From Cloacibacterium sp. (GTDB lineage Bacteria > Bacteroidota > Bacteroidia > Flavobacteriales > Weeksellaceae), in NCBI GenBank assembly GCA_017995195.1, contig JAGOJI010000005.1, forward strand, positions 1 through 45,846: DNA of 45,846 nucleotides. The letters run 5' to 3'. Shown here piece after piece: positions 1 through 6,710 of the stretch. The position numbers were made by a program, and so were the translations under genes. Position 1 is the stretch's first letter; every line of letters begins with the position of its first letter. The notes below the pieces were generated by a model that ran no database searches, was not told the origin of the DNA, and saw only the letters and a list, made by a program, of their open reading frames with translations.

Positions 1-39
1 TGAAATGATTTGGGAAAATAATGTTAATTTTGAATCCAT
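1..39 (-). CDS. Possible transposase N-terminus (partial, leaves window)
   Basis: Thirteen codons read from an ATG at 39 to the left edge (MDSKLTLFSQIIS). This resembles, from memory, the start of IS4-family transposases of Flavobacteriia, which often begin with a short TLFxQII-type segment. The peptide is too short to prove it. Its position supports the idea: it begins 77 bases past the stop of a truncated restriction endonuclease, and inverted repeats lie between the two. An insertion sequence may therefore have cut the endonuclease gene. The alternative is an unrelated gene. Confidence 0.3.
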   Translation of the reverse strand, partial: MDSKLTLFSQIIS

Positions 40-100
40 AAGAAGGTTTTTTTGTTGTACAACCTCAAAGATACTTTGAGTTACTTTAATTCCTTCTTAT
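38..100. repeat. Nested inverted repeats between truncated endonuclease and left-edge ORF
   Basis: ATAAGAAGG (38-46) is the exact reverse complement of CCTTCTTAT (92-100). Between them lie the perfect 10-bp palindrome GTTGTACAAC (54-63) and a 7-bp hairpin CTCAAAG-ATA-CTTTGAG (64-80). The whole can fold as a stem enclosing two hairpins. It could be the end of an insertion sequence or the terminator of the restriction locus. Which one cannot be decided here. Confidence 0.5.
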
Positions 101-116
101 TTTTTTATTTAGGACG

Positions 117-593
117 CTATTGATTTTCATTAAGCCAATTGAGAATTTTTTCTTGTTCAACCGGAGTAAATTCATTTGCGAACATTCTTCGGTTATCTTT
201 TGGGTTATCAATTGTTGGTTCTATTTCGCCTGTATATTTTTTAAATATTGTTGCAATTTGTTGTGGAATATTCCACATTTCTACATATTTGTTAACCCAT
301 CTTTTATCAATTTGATTAAATCCCTTGGGATTGCTTACTAATTTTACTTGTAGGTTTTGTGCGTCAATAGCTTCTTTTAATTTTATACTTACTTGAACTT
401 GTACATCTGTTTTGCAACCACTTAATTTCAAAGCTTTTATATGTTCAATATCCATCAACTGATATTCCATCATCAACAACCATTTTTGAGCATCTTCATC
501 TGAAAGCCAATTATTAAATTTTTCAACAATATCGTCTTCGTTTAGAAAACCATTTTTTGCTGTTTGTGAACCTAATATTTGTTCTTTACGCAT
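117..593 (-). CDS. HinP1I-type restriction endonuclease, C-terminally truncated
   Basis: A 158-residue protein that matches, from memory, the first two thirds of the type II endonuclease HinP1I (247 aa, cuts in GCGC). Shared blocks are GSxTAKxGFxNExDI near residues 8-22, the catalytic region with Asp63 and Gln82-Val-Lys84 (HinP1I D62 and Q81-V-K83), then VSNxxGFNQIDKxW at about 86-99 and a final LNWLxxN. The reading frame then stops, and roughly 90 C-terminal residues are missing. No continuation of the family is visible in the other frames towards the window edge. The start codon lies inside the end of the methyltransferase gene (8-bp overlap), so the two are translationally coupled. Catalytic residues are kept, but the lost part makes activity doubtful. 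Confidence 0.8.
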   Translation of the reverse strand: MRKEQILGSQTAKNGFLNEDDIVEKFNNWLSDEDAQKWLLMMEYQLMDIEHIKALKLSGCKTDVQVQVSIKLKEAIDAQNLQVKLVSNPKGFNQIDKRWVNKYVEMWNIPQQIATIFKKYTGEIEPTIDNPKDNRRMFANEFTPVEQEKILNWLNENQ

Positions 594-1623
594 ATTCTAA
601 TTCTACTGTGTTTTTATTTTGCTTTTCATTCAATTTTAAAATTTTGCCAATTTCTATAAGAATATATTGTAAGACATTTACAGAGACACTATTCCCAAAT
701 TGTTTGTACGCCTGTGTGTTAGATGAATTTAATACAAAATTATCAGGAAAACCTTGAACTCTTGCACATTCTCTTGGCGATAATTTCCTAATTTTTCCAT
801 TCACTAAATATAATCCTGTTTTGGAGCCTACACCGCCTCCATAAGCAGAAAGTGTAATAGCATGCCCCAGCGTATGGTATATTCTCTCTCCTTGTCCGCC
901 TTTATTTACTTTTCCAATTTGAATGGGTTTGTTTAATACTTCCATTTCAGAAAGCAATGAATTTGAAACGGTATAATTTTTATAAATTTCAATATCATTT
1001 CGTTCAATTATTTTTGCATTTTTGGGTTCATTTTCTAAAAGTTGGTCTAAACAAATTGGCGTATTGGGTGGAACCGGAAATTTAAAAGAATTTGAATTTA
1101 AAGAGTTATGAAAAGCAACAATATATATTCTTTCTCTATTTTGTGGTAAGCCAAAGTTACTTGAATTTAATATTTTTGTAAACACAGAATAACCCAATTC
1201 TTGCAATGAATTTGTTATGATTTTTAGCGTTTTTCCTTCATTGTGTTTAGCCAAATTTTTTACATTTTCTAAAAACAGTACTTTTGGTTTGTGAAAATCT
1301 GTTATTCTTGCAATATCAAAAAATAGTGTTCCTCTTGTATCTTCAAAACCTTTCTGTTTCCCTGAAATTGAGAAGGCTTGACAAGGAAAACCACCACATA
1401 AAATATCGTGAGTTGGAATGTCTTTTTCAGAAATTTTAGTAATATCTCCAAAGGGTTTCAAATGAAAGTTTTGTTCATAAGTTTCCACTGCATATTTATC
1501 CCATTCAGAAGCAAAAACACACTCTGCTCCCATTGAATTTAATGCCAAATGAAAACCTCCTATTCCTGCAAATAGGTCGATAAAATTATAGTTTCGTAAA
1601 ATATTTTTATCTGCTACTATCAT
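586..1623 (-). CDS. C5-cytosine DNA methyltransferase, HhaI-like (GCGC)
   Basis: Transfers a methyl group from S-adenosylmethionine to carbon 5 of cytosine. At 345 aa it is close in length to M.HhaI (327 aa). Conserved motifs run in order: DLFAG at 16-20 (motif I), GGFPCQAFS with catalytic Cys81, ENV at 119-121, QNRERIY at about 161-167, and YKQFGNSV near the C-terminus. The target-recognition region, about 236-265, keeps the M.HhaI signature GGQGERIY and AITLSAYGGG, so the predicted target is GCGC. The partner endonuclease follows directly with overlapping stop and start. The ATG at 1623 is preferred because the methyltransferase fold begins about 13 residues later, as in M.HhaI. With the endonuclease shortened, this may now act as an orphan methylase. 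Confidence 0.92.
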   Translation of the reverse strand: MIVADKNILRNYNFIDLFAGIGGFHLALNSMGAECVFASEWDKYAVETYEQNFHLKPFGDITKISEKDIPTHDILCGGFPCQAFSISGKQKGFEDTRGTLFFDIARITDFHKPKVLFLENVKNLAKHNEGKTLKIITNSLQELGYSVFTKILNSSNFGLPQNRERIYIVAFHNSLNSNSFKFPVPPNTPICLDQLLENEPKNAKIIERNDIEIYKNYTVSNSLLSEMEVLNKPIQIGKVNKGGQGERIYHTLGHAITLSAYGGGVGSKTGLYLVNGKIRKLSPRECARVQGFPDNFVLNSSNTQAYKQFGNSVSVNVLQYILIEIGKILKLNEKQNKNTVELEYA

Positions 1624-1723
1624 TTCTCAAAGGTAATAAAATTTTAAGCTGTGCTGTAAAATAAATTTCGTGTAACTCAGGCACAAAAGCATCTTGTTTC
1701 CTTTGTTCGGTCGATAATTTCAT
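1607..1723 (-). CDS. Possible 38-aa leader ORF upstream of the methyltransferase
   Basis: An ATG at 1723 opens a 38-codon frame that ends inside the first codons of the methyltransferase (17-bp overlap, different frame). It lies between the palindromic operator and the methyltransferase. I do not recognise the peptide. It may be a leader whose translation feeds the methyltransferase start, a remnant of an older gene, or chance. Confidence 0.25.
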   Translation of the reverse strand: MKLSTEQRKQDAFVPELHEIYFTAQLKILLPLRNDSSR

Positions 1724-1743
1724 ATGATAAATAACGATAATAG

Positions 1744-1784
1744 AAAAAATATTATGCACGCATAATATTTTTTATTTATATTAG
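1744..1784 (+). promoter_or_regulatory. etfBA promoter with MarR-type palindromic operator
   Basis: Bases 1744-1757 and 1760-1773 are perfect 14-bp inverted repeats around a 2-bp centre. The core is TTATGCACGCATAA at 1752-1765. Four bases after the right arm comes TATATTAG (1777-1784), one mismatch from the Bacteroidota -7 element TAnnTTTG. The same core operator and -7 spacing occur in front of the MarR gene at 43.7 kb. The palindrome would cover the upstream half of the promoter, which fits repression of etfBA. Confidence 0.8.
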
Positions 1785-1917
1785 CACAACAAAATCTTCA
1801 ATTAACTATTTATGAAATCTTTATGATTTTGGTTAAAGTAAGACTAAAGGAGACTGTTAGCAAATTAGCTACGCTTGTGTATAATAGTAAAAACAAAAAA
1901 ATAATAAAAATCTACAT

Positions 1918-2664
1918 ATGAAAATATTGGTTTGCATCAGTAGTGTTCCGGATACTACTTCGAAAATTAACTTTACAGCAGATAATTCTGCTTTTGACAA
2001 AAATGGCATTCAATGGGTTATAAATCCATTAGATGAGTTTGCTTTAACCAAGGCTGTGAAATTACAAGAAACCCAAGGAGCTACCGTAACCGTAGTTACA
2101 GTGGGAGATGCCGGTACAGAAGCGGTTATTAGAAAGGCCTTAGCTATTGGAGCAAATGACGCTATTAGAGTAAATGCAGAGCCTCAAGACAGCATAAGTG
2201 TAGCAAAAGAGATTGCTAAAATAGCTCAAGAGGGTGGTTATGACTTGGTTTTGGCAGGTAAAGAGAGTTTGGACTATAATGGCGGAGCAGTACCGGGAAT
2301 GGTAGCTCAGCTACTGAACCAACCTTTTGTAAATGCTTGTGTAGGATTAGAAGTAAACGGAGCAGAAGCTACGGCACAAAGAGAAATTGAAGGAGGAAAA
2401 GAAACGGTAACCGTAAAACTACCTGCTGTAATTGCCGGACAAAAAGGAATGGTAGACGAAAAAGATTTAATTATCCCTAATATGAGAGGAATTATGTCTG
2501 CCAGAACCAAAACATTAACAGTGAAAGAACCTACAGAATCCGCAGTTCAGGTAAAAGCAGTTTCGTTTGAAAGTGTTCCTCCAAGAGCAAATGTGAAACT
2601 TGTTTCTCCGGATAATTTAGACGAATTGGTAAGATTACTACACGAAGAAGCAAAAGTAATTTAA
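1918..2664 (+). CDS. etfB: Electron transfer flavoprotein subunit beta
   Basis: A 248-aa small subunit of the heterodimeric electron transfer flavoprotein. It takes electrons from acyl-CoA dehydrogenases and passes them towards the quinone pool. The N-terminal MKILVCISSVPDT, the NPLDEFAL segment near residue 37, the AKEIAK block, and the AGKESLDYNGG loop near 115-125 are typical of the family. It precedes etfA on the same strand with an 82-bp A/T-rich spacer, so the two probably form one transcript. The start is the first ATG, about 130 bases after the predicted -7 element. The shared operator suggests control by the MarR protein encoded at 43.2-43.7 kb. Confidence 0.96.
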   Translation: MKILVCISSVPDTTSKINFTADNSAFDKNGIQWVINPLDEFALTKAVKLQETQGATVTVVTVGDAGTEAVIRKALAIGANDAIRVNAEPQDSISVAKEIAKIAQEGGYDLVLAGKESLDYNGGAVPGMVAQLLNQPFVNACVGLEVNGAEATAQREIEGGKETVTVKLPAVIAGQKGMVDEKDLIIPNMRGIMSARTKTLTVKEPTESAVQVKAVSFESVPPRANVKLVSPDNLDELVRLLHEEAKVI

Positions 2665-2746
2665 TCAGAAAATAGACTTAAAAACAAGAGAGTAGAGGCT
2701 AATTAAGTCTCTAACCTCCAATTTCAAATTTCAAATCTATAAAATT

Positions 2747-3691
2747 ATGTCAATTTTTGTATATACAGAGAATGTAAACGGAGTTTACAAAAAAGCAGCG
2801 TTAGAAGCTGTTTCTTACGCAAAGTCCGTTGCGGACAAAGCAGGGACAGATGTAGTAGCAATTACGATAAACCCTACAGATCAAGCAGATGTATTGTATA
2901 AATACGGAGCTTCCAAAGTTATTGTTTTGAAGAGTGAAAATCTTAAAAACTTCAATGCTAAATCTTACGCCGAAGCATTGGCACAAGTGGCCGACGGTAT
3001 TGTAGTTTTCCCCCATACAGTAGAGGCAAGTTCGGTAGCCCCAATGTTGGCAGTTACCAAAAATGCAGCATTGATTACCAATGTAGTAGCCGTACCGGAA
3101 AGTGTTTCGCCGTTTAAAGTAAAAAGAAAGTCGTTCTCGGGAAAAGCCTTTATGCAAGTTCAAACCGAATCCTCTCAAGTGATTGTTACGGTTTCTCAAA
3201 ACGCTTTTGGTTTAAAAGAAAATCCTACCTCAGGCTCCGAAGAAGTAAAAGAAGTATCTGTCTCCAATGAAGGAATTACTGTAGTAAATCAAGAGAAATC
3301 TTCAGGGAAATTAGACCTTAAAGAAGCAGAAATTGTAGTTTCTGCGGGAAGAGGAATGAAAGGTCCCGAAAATTGGGGCATGATAGAAGACTTGGCAGCT
3401 ACTTTGGGAGCAGCAACAGCGTGTTCTAAACCCGTGTCGGATATTGGTTGGAGAGGTCACAACGAGCATGTGGGACAGACAGGTAAAGCCATAGCTCCCA
3501 ATTTGTATATTGCGATAGGTATTTCCGGAGCTATTCAGCATTTGGCAGGTGTTAACTCATCTAAGACTATTGTGGTGATCAATAATGATGCAGAGGCACC
3601 ATTCTTCAAATCAGCAGATTATGGTGTGGTAGGAGATGCTTTCCAGATTGTTCCTGTCTTAAATGAAAAAATAAAAGCATTAAAAGGATAA
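2747..3691 (+). CDS. etfA: Electron transfer flavoprotein subunit alpha
   Basis: The 314-aa large ETF subunit. The N-terminal domain (about 1-190) is the ETF alpha/beta fold. The C-terminal FAD-binding domain shows GRGMKG near residue 200, then ACSKPVSDIGW, the QTGK motif and the GISGAIQHLAG segment, followed by VINNDAEAPFF. These are the hallmark FAD contacts of EtfA. Together with EtfB it should serve the acyl-CoA dehydrogenase encoded at 36.9-38.7 kb. A strong bidirectional terminator follows. Confidence 0.96.
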   Translation: MSIFVYTENVNGVYKKAALEAVSYAKSVADKAGTDVVAITINPTDQADVLYKYGASKVIVLKSENLKNFNAKSYAEALAQVADGIVVFPHTVEASSVAPMLAVTKNAALITNVVAVPESVSPFKVKRKSFSGKAFMQVQTESSQVIVTVSQNAFGLKENPTSGSEEVKEVSVSNEGITVVNQEKSSGKLDLKEAEIVVSAGRGMKGPENWGMIEDLAATLGAATACSKPVSDIGWRGHNEHVGQTGKAIAPNLYIAIGISGAIQHLAGVNSSKTIVVINNDAEAPFFKSADYGVVGDAFQIVPVLNEKIKALKG

Positions 3692-3714
3692 TCTTTTTAT
3701 CTATCTATCATAGC

Positions 3715-3745
3715 AAAAAGTTCGAGAAAAATCTCGAACTTTTTT
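3715..3745. terminator. Bidirectional terminator between etfA and a convergent barrel gene
   Basis: A 13-bp perfect stem (3715-3727 with 3732-3744) around an AAAA loop. It ends in a T-run on the plus strand and starts with an A-run, so it serves both etfA and the convergent gene. Confidence 0.9.
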
Positions 3746-3785
3746 GTTATACCAATAAGTTTTGTACTTGGTGTATTCAGTTTTT

Positions 3786-4385
3786 TTAAAACTTGTAGTT
3801 CAAACCTATTTGCACAGTGTTGTTTCTGTTTTTCGCTTTGATGTTCGGATCCGAATCAGGCTTTGTAACATCACTGAAACCGTATATATAACGAGCATTA
3901 ATCCCGATATTATCTGTGATGTCTACACCCAAACCTCCACCTACGCCAAGGTTAAATTTATTAAAATCGTCATTGTTAAGTTCTCTAATTACTGTTGTTC
4001 CATTATATGAAGTATTTGTTTTTGCACCCACAAGGAATCCGAAAGTAGGTCCTGCTTCTACATAGAAATGTTCGGTTGGTTTTATCTGTAACATTACAGG
4101 AATAGAGATGTAATTGAGGTCTAATGCTCTGGTGTATGGTTGTCCCAAAACACTTCCTTTGGCTTCGCTTCCTAAATTATTATAAATTACTTCGGGTTGA
4201 ATTCTAAACATTTCTGTTACAGGAATATTATAGAAAGCTCCTGCATAAAATCCCATTTTGGCTTTGGTTTCATCGTAGCCATCGGTGGATATTGTTGAAA
4301 TATTGGTTCCTGCTTTTACTCCAAATTTTTGAGCAAACGATAACGAACTTGCTACAATTGCTACTGCTAAAAATACCTTTTTCAT
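3786..4385 (-). CDS. Outer-membrane beta-barrel protein (PorT family)
   Basis: A 199-aa exported protein. Residues 1-18 form a signal peptide ending in a typical flavobacterial Ala-Gln junction. The next residues, KFGVKAGTNIS, are the usual first strand of small PorT/OmpA-like barrels. Alternating polar and aromatic strands follow, with IGINARYIYGF near the end and a C-terminal strand VQIGLNYKF finishing on Phe, the normal barrel-assembly signal. The role cannot be inferred more precisely. A second relative, about the same length, is encoded at 16971-17621. The gene ends against the terminator shared with etfA. Confidence 0.85.
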   Translation of the reverse strand: MKKVFLAVAIVASSLSFAQKFGVKAGTNISTISTDGYDETKAKMGFYAGAFYNIPVTEMFRIQPEVIYNNLGSEAKGSVLGQPYTRALDLNYISIPVMLQIKPTEHFYVEAGPTFGFLVGAKTNTSYNGTTVIRELNNDDFNKFNLGVGGGLGVDITDNIGINARYIYGFSDVTKPDSDPNIKAKNRNNTVQIGLNYKF

Positions 4386-4575
4386 AATTTCTTTTTTTAA
4401 GTTTTATTTTGTTAAATCTCTACGACAAAGGTGCAATAACTCATATGCCAATGTTTTATATAATTTTCAGCAAATCTTATAGAATTCTTGAAGTAAAAAA
4501 AATTGGAACAAGCACAAATGTTCTTATGTCTTGTACCATATGATTGTTATTAAAAGAAAGTCGTGTGGTAATTAA

Positions 4576-4780
4576 GAGCCTGTTTAAATTTTATTTTATG
4601 CAGTTCCTCAATTAAATAAACTTTGTTTAATATTAAGGCATTCAGTTAATTAAGAAAGTATTTAAGAAATCAATCAATTGATTTTGAGTGAAAATTATTC
4701 AACTAAATTGCCTTAATTTGGCTTCGCCGAACCTAAAGGTTTCTTAATGTTTAAAATACTTTAAAAATTTAAGCAGGCTC
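4576..4780. mobile_element. Miniature inverted-repeat element, copy 1 (205 bp)
   Basis: The ends are GAGCCTGTTTAAATTTT and its near-perfect reverse complement AAAAATTTAAGCAGGCTC. TAA lies on both sides (4573-4575 and 4781-4783), compatible with a 3-bp target duplication of the TNA type that IS1031-like IS5 elements make. No ORF is carried. An inverted, diverged copy lies at 15887-16082. About 25 extra bases near the right end (4718-4743) are absent from copy 2 and resemble another short repeat at 5956-5980. The rest of the gene-free stretch, 4386-4575, shows nothing I can name. Confidence 0.75.
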
Positions 4781-4823
4781 TAAATTCATTGATAAAATAG
4801 ATGATATTGTTTGGGGGATTGAA

Positions 4824-4854
4824 TTGTTCAGTCAGTAAATAATTTTTACATTTG
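4824..4854 (+). promoter_or_regulatory. mdh promoter (TTG-N20-TACATTTG)
   Basis: TTG at 4824-4826 and TACATTTG at 4847-4854 match both halves of the Bacteroidota consensus (TTG, 17-23 bp, TAnnTTTG). The start codon of mdh lies 35 bases downstream. Confidence 0.75.
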
Positions 4855-4889
4855 ATGAATAAAATTGATTTAATAAAAAATAAATAAAA

Positions 4890-5816
4890 ATGAAAGTAAC
4901 CGTAGTAGGTGCAGGTGCCGTAGGAGCGAGCTGTGCAGAGTATATCGCGATGAAAAATTTCGCATCGGAAGTTGTTTTGGTAGATATTAAAGAAGGTTTT
5001 GCCGAAGGCAAAGCCATGGATTTGATGCAAACAGCATCGCTCAATGGTTTTGATACCAAGATTTCGGGATCTACCAACGACTATAGTAAAACAGCGGGTT
5101 CCAAAGTTGCTGTAATTACTTCTGGAATTCCAAGAAAACCGGGAATGACCAGAGAGGAACTCATTGGCATCAATGCAGGAATTGTAAAAGAAGTAACTTC
5201 CAATATTCTAAAACACTCACCGGAGGCTATTATAATTGTGGTAAGTAATCCAATGGATACTATGGCGTATTTGGTGCATAAAACTTCCGGAATTGCCAAA
5301 AACAAAATTATAGGAATGGGAGGAGCTTTGGATAGTGCCCGTTTCAAATACAGATTGGCAGAGGCTTTAGGTTGCCCTTCTTCAGATGTAGATGGTATGG
5401 TGATTGCGGCTCATTCGGATACAGGTATGTTGCCATTGATGAGTAAAGCAACCAGAAACGGAGTCCCTGTTTCAGAATTTTTAGATGCAGAAAAGCAAGC
5501 CTATGTAACCGAAGAAACCAAGGTGGGTGGAGCAACACTCACTAAACTATTGGGAACATCGGCATGGTATGCTCCGGGAGCAGCTGTATCGGTAATTGTG
5601 CAGGCTATTGCGTGTGATCAGAAAAAAATGATTCCTTGCTCAGTAATGCTAGACGGAGAATACGGGCAAAAAGATATTTGCTTGGGTGTTCCTTGTATTA
5701 TTGGTAAAAATGGAGTAGAAAAAATAGTAGACATAAGCCTTACCGATGCCGAAAAAACAAAATTTGAGGAAGCGGCGAACGCAGTAAGAGAAATTAATGG
5801 AGATTTGAAATTCTAA
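4890..5816 (+). CDS. mdh: Malate dehydrogenase (NAD)
   Basis: A 308-aa enzyme that interconverts malate and oxaloacetate in the TCA cycle. A Rossmann motif GAGAVGASCA opens the protein (residues 7-16) and Asp32 in LVDIKEG is the NAD-selecting acidic residue. The mobile-loop arginines appear in PRKPGMTREEL near residue 81-91, where Arg-Lys-Pro-Gly favours malate over lactate. VSNPMDTM follows near 120, and the catalytic His lies in AAHSDTG near 172. The length is normal for the LDH-like MDH group. It is transcribed alone: promoter in front, terminator just behind. Confidence 0.95.
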   Translation: MKVTVVGAGAVGASCAEYIAMKNFASEVVLVDIKEGFAEGKAMDLMQTASLNGFDTKISGSTNDYSKTAGSKVAVITSGIPRKPGMTREELIGINAGIVKEVTSNILKHSPEAIIIVVSNPMDTMAYLVHKTSGIAKNKIIGMGGALDSARFKYRLAEALGCPSSDVDGMVIAAHSDTGMLPLMSKATRNGVPVSEFLDAEKQAYVTEETKVGGATLTKLLGTSAWYAPGAAVSVIVQAIACDQKKMIPCSVMLDGEYGQKDICLGVPCIIGKNGVEKIVDISLTDAEKTKFEEAANAVREINGDLKF

Positions 5817-5846
5817 TTTTTTTGAAATTCCACTTCAATAAAACAA

Positions 5847-5875
5847 AGGCTGTCCCAAAAAGGACAGCCTCTTTT
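5847..5875. terminator. mdh terminator
   Basis: AGGCTGTCC (5847-5855) pairs with GGACAGCCT (5862-5870) around a 6-base loop, followed by CTTTT. It also faces the convergent DUF2867 gene. Confidence 0.88.
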
Positions 5876-5955
5876 ATATGTAAACGTATCACGAAAAGTA
5901 TTTGCGAAGGGCGGGTAAAATTGGACGAAAAGTTCAATTTCAACCAACCGAAGCG

Positions 5956-5980
5956 AAATCTTTAGGTTCGGCGTAGCCAA
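5956..5980 (-). repeat. Short dispersed repeat, second copy of the insert found in the miniature element
   Basis: Read on the minus strand, this stretch carries TTGGCTACGCCGAACC followed by TAAAGATTT. The plus-strand stretch 4718-4743 carries TTGGCTTCGCCGAACC followed by TAAAGGTTT. The unit contains two tiny hairpins and looks REP-like. The flanking gap 5880-6107 holds no gene I can support. Confidence 0.5.
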
Positions 5981-6107
5981 TGCTTTCTTCGTGGAACTAA
6001 ACTATAAAAAATGTGGAACGAAAAAGCAGGTGCGACTAAATGCAACTGATAGTTCTATTAAATATTCAACCTCGCCTTTTTCAAATACTATGTTGGCTGT
6101 TCGTTGT

Positions 6108-6650
6108 TTATTTTCTGTTTTGTTGTTCAATATTTTTTATAATTCCTTTCAATATTGTGGGTACGATTAATTTGTGAAATGGTTGAACTGGAAAAAAATA
6201 AAGTCGCCCAAACCAATTGTTAAATTTTACTGTTGTCGAAATAATTAAATTTTTGTCTGTTTCATTTTGCTTGTTGATAAATAAAGAAACTCTAAAATTC
6301 AAATGTTTGTCATCTTCACCTAAAATTATTTCGTCAGCAGTTTTATCAAACACTTTGAAAAGTCCTATTTGTTCTCCTTTTTCACATTTGAAATCATCAA
6401 GCATTTTTTGTTTGTCAGTTGTCTTTCCAAACGTTTTTAGTCCAAAAAGCCCAACCAACTTATTTCTTATTGCAAATAGTTTGTCAATCCATTTTGGTCC
6501 ACTTGAAAAAAATGATTTTCCAATTTCTGTTGTCCCAATATTTTGATATTTATCGTAAAACTGCCCTTGAAAACTGTCGATATAATCATAAGTCATATTG
6601 TTAGTTTTAAGTAGTGATTTTTTAGGGATTTCAGTCTTTGTTATTGTCAT
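6108..6650 (-). CDS. DUF2867 domain protein
   Basis: A 180-aa protein of the DUF2867 family, whose function is not known. Family features seen: an N-terminal YDYIDSF segment, a WIDKLFAIRNKLVGLFGL block near 55-72, the GEQIGLFKV strand near 93, ILGEDDKHLNFRVSLF near 110-125, and a C-terminal NWFGRLYFFPVQPFHKLIVP with a near-invariant aromatic-Pro-x-x-PxH pattern. No signal peptide is visible. It lies alone between the mdh terminator (convergent) and the FtsX-like gene, with 60 bases of spacer upstream. In related genomes such genes are often patchily distributed. Confidence 0.75.
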   Translation of the reverse strand: MTITKTEIPKKSLLKTNNMTYDYIDSFQGQFYDKYQNIGTTEIGKSFFSSGPKWIDKLFAIRNKLVGLFGLKTFGKTTDKQKMLDDFKCEKGEQIGLFKVFDKTADEIILGEDDKHLNFRVSLFINKQNETDKNLIISTTVKFNNWFGRLYFFPVQPFHKLIVPTILKGIIKNIEQQNRK

Positions 6651-6710
6651 TAAATTATAATTTTTCTTTTTCAGTTCTTCCGTCAGTTTACAATGACAGT
6701 CAACAAGTTC

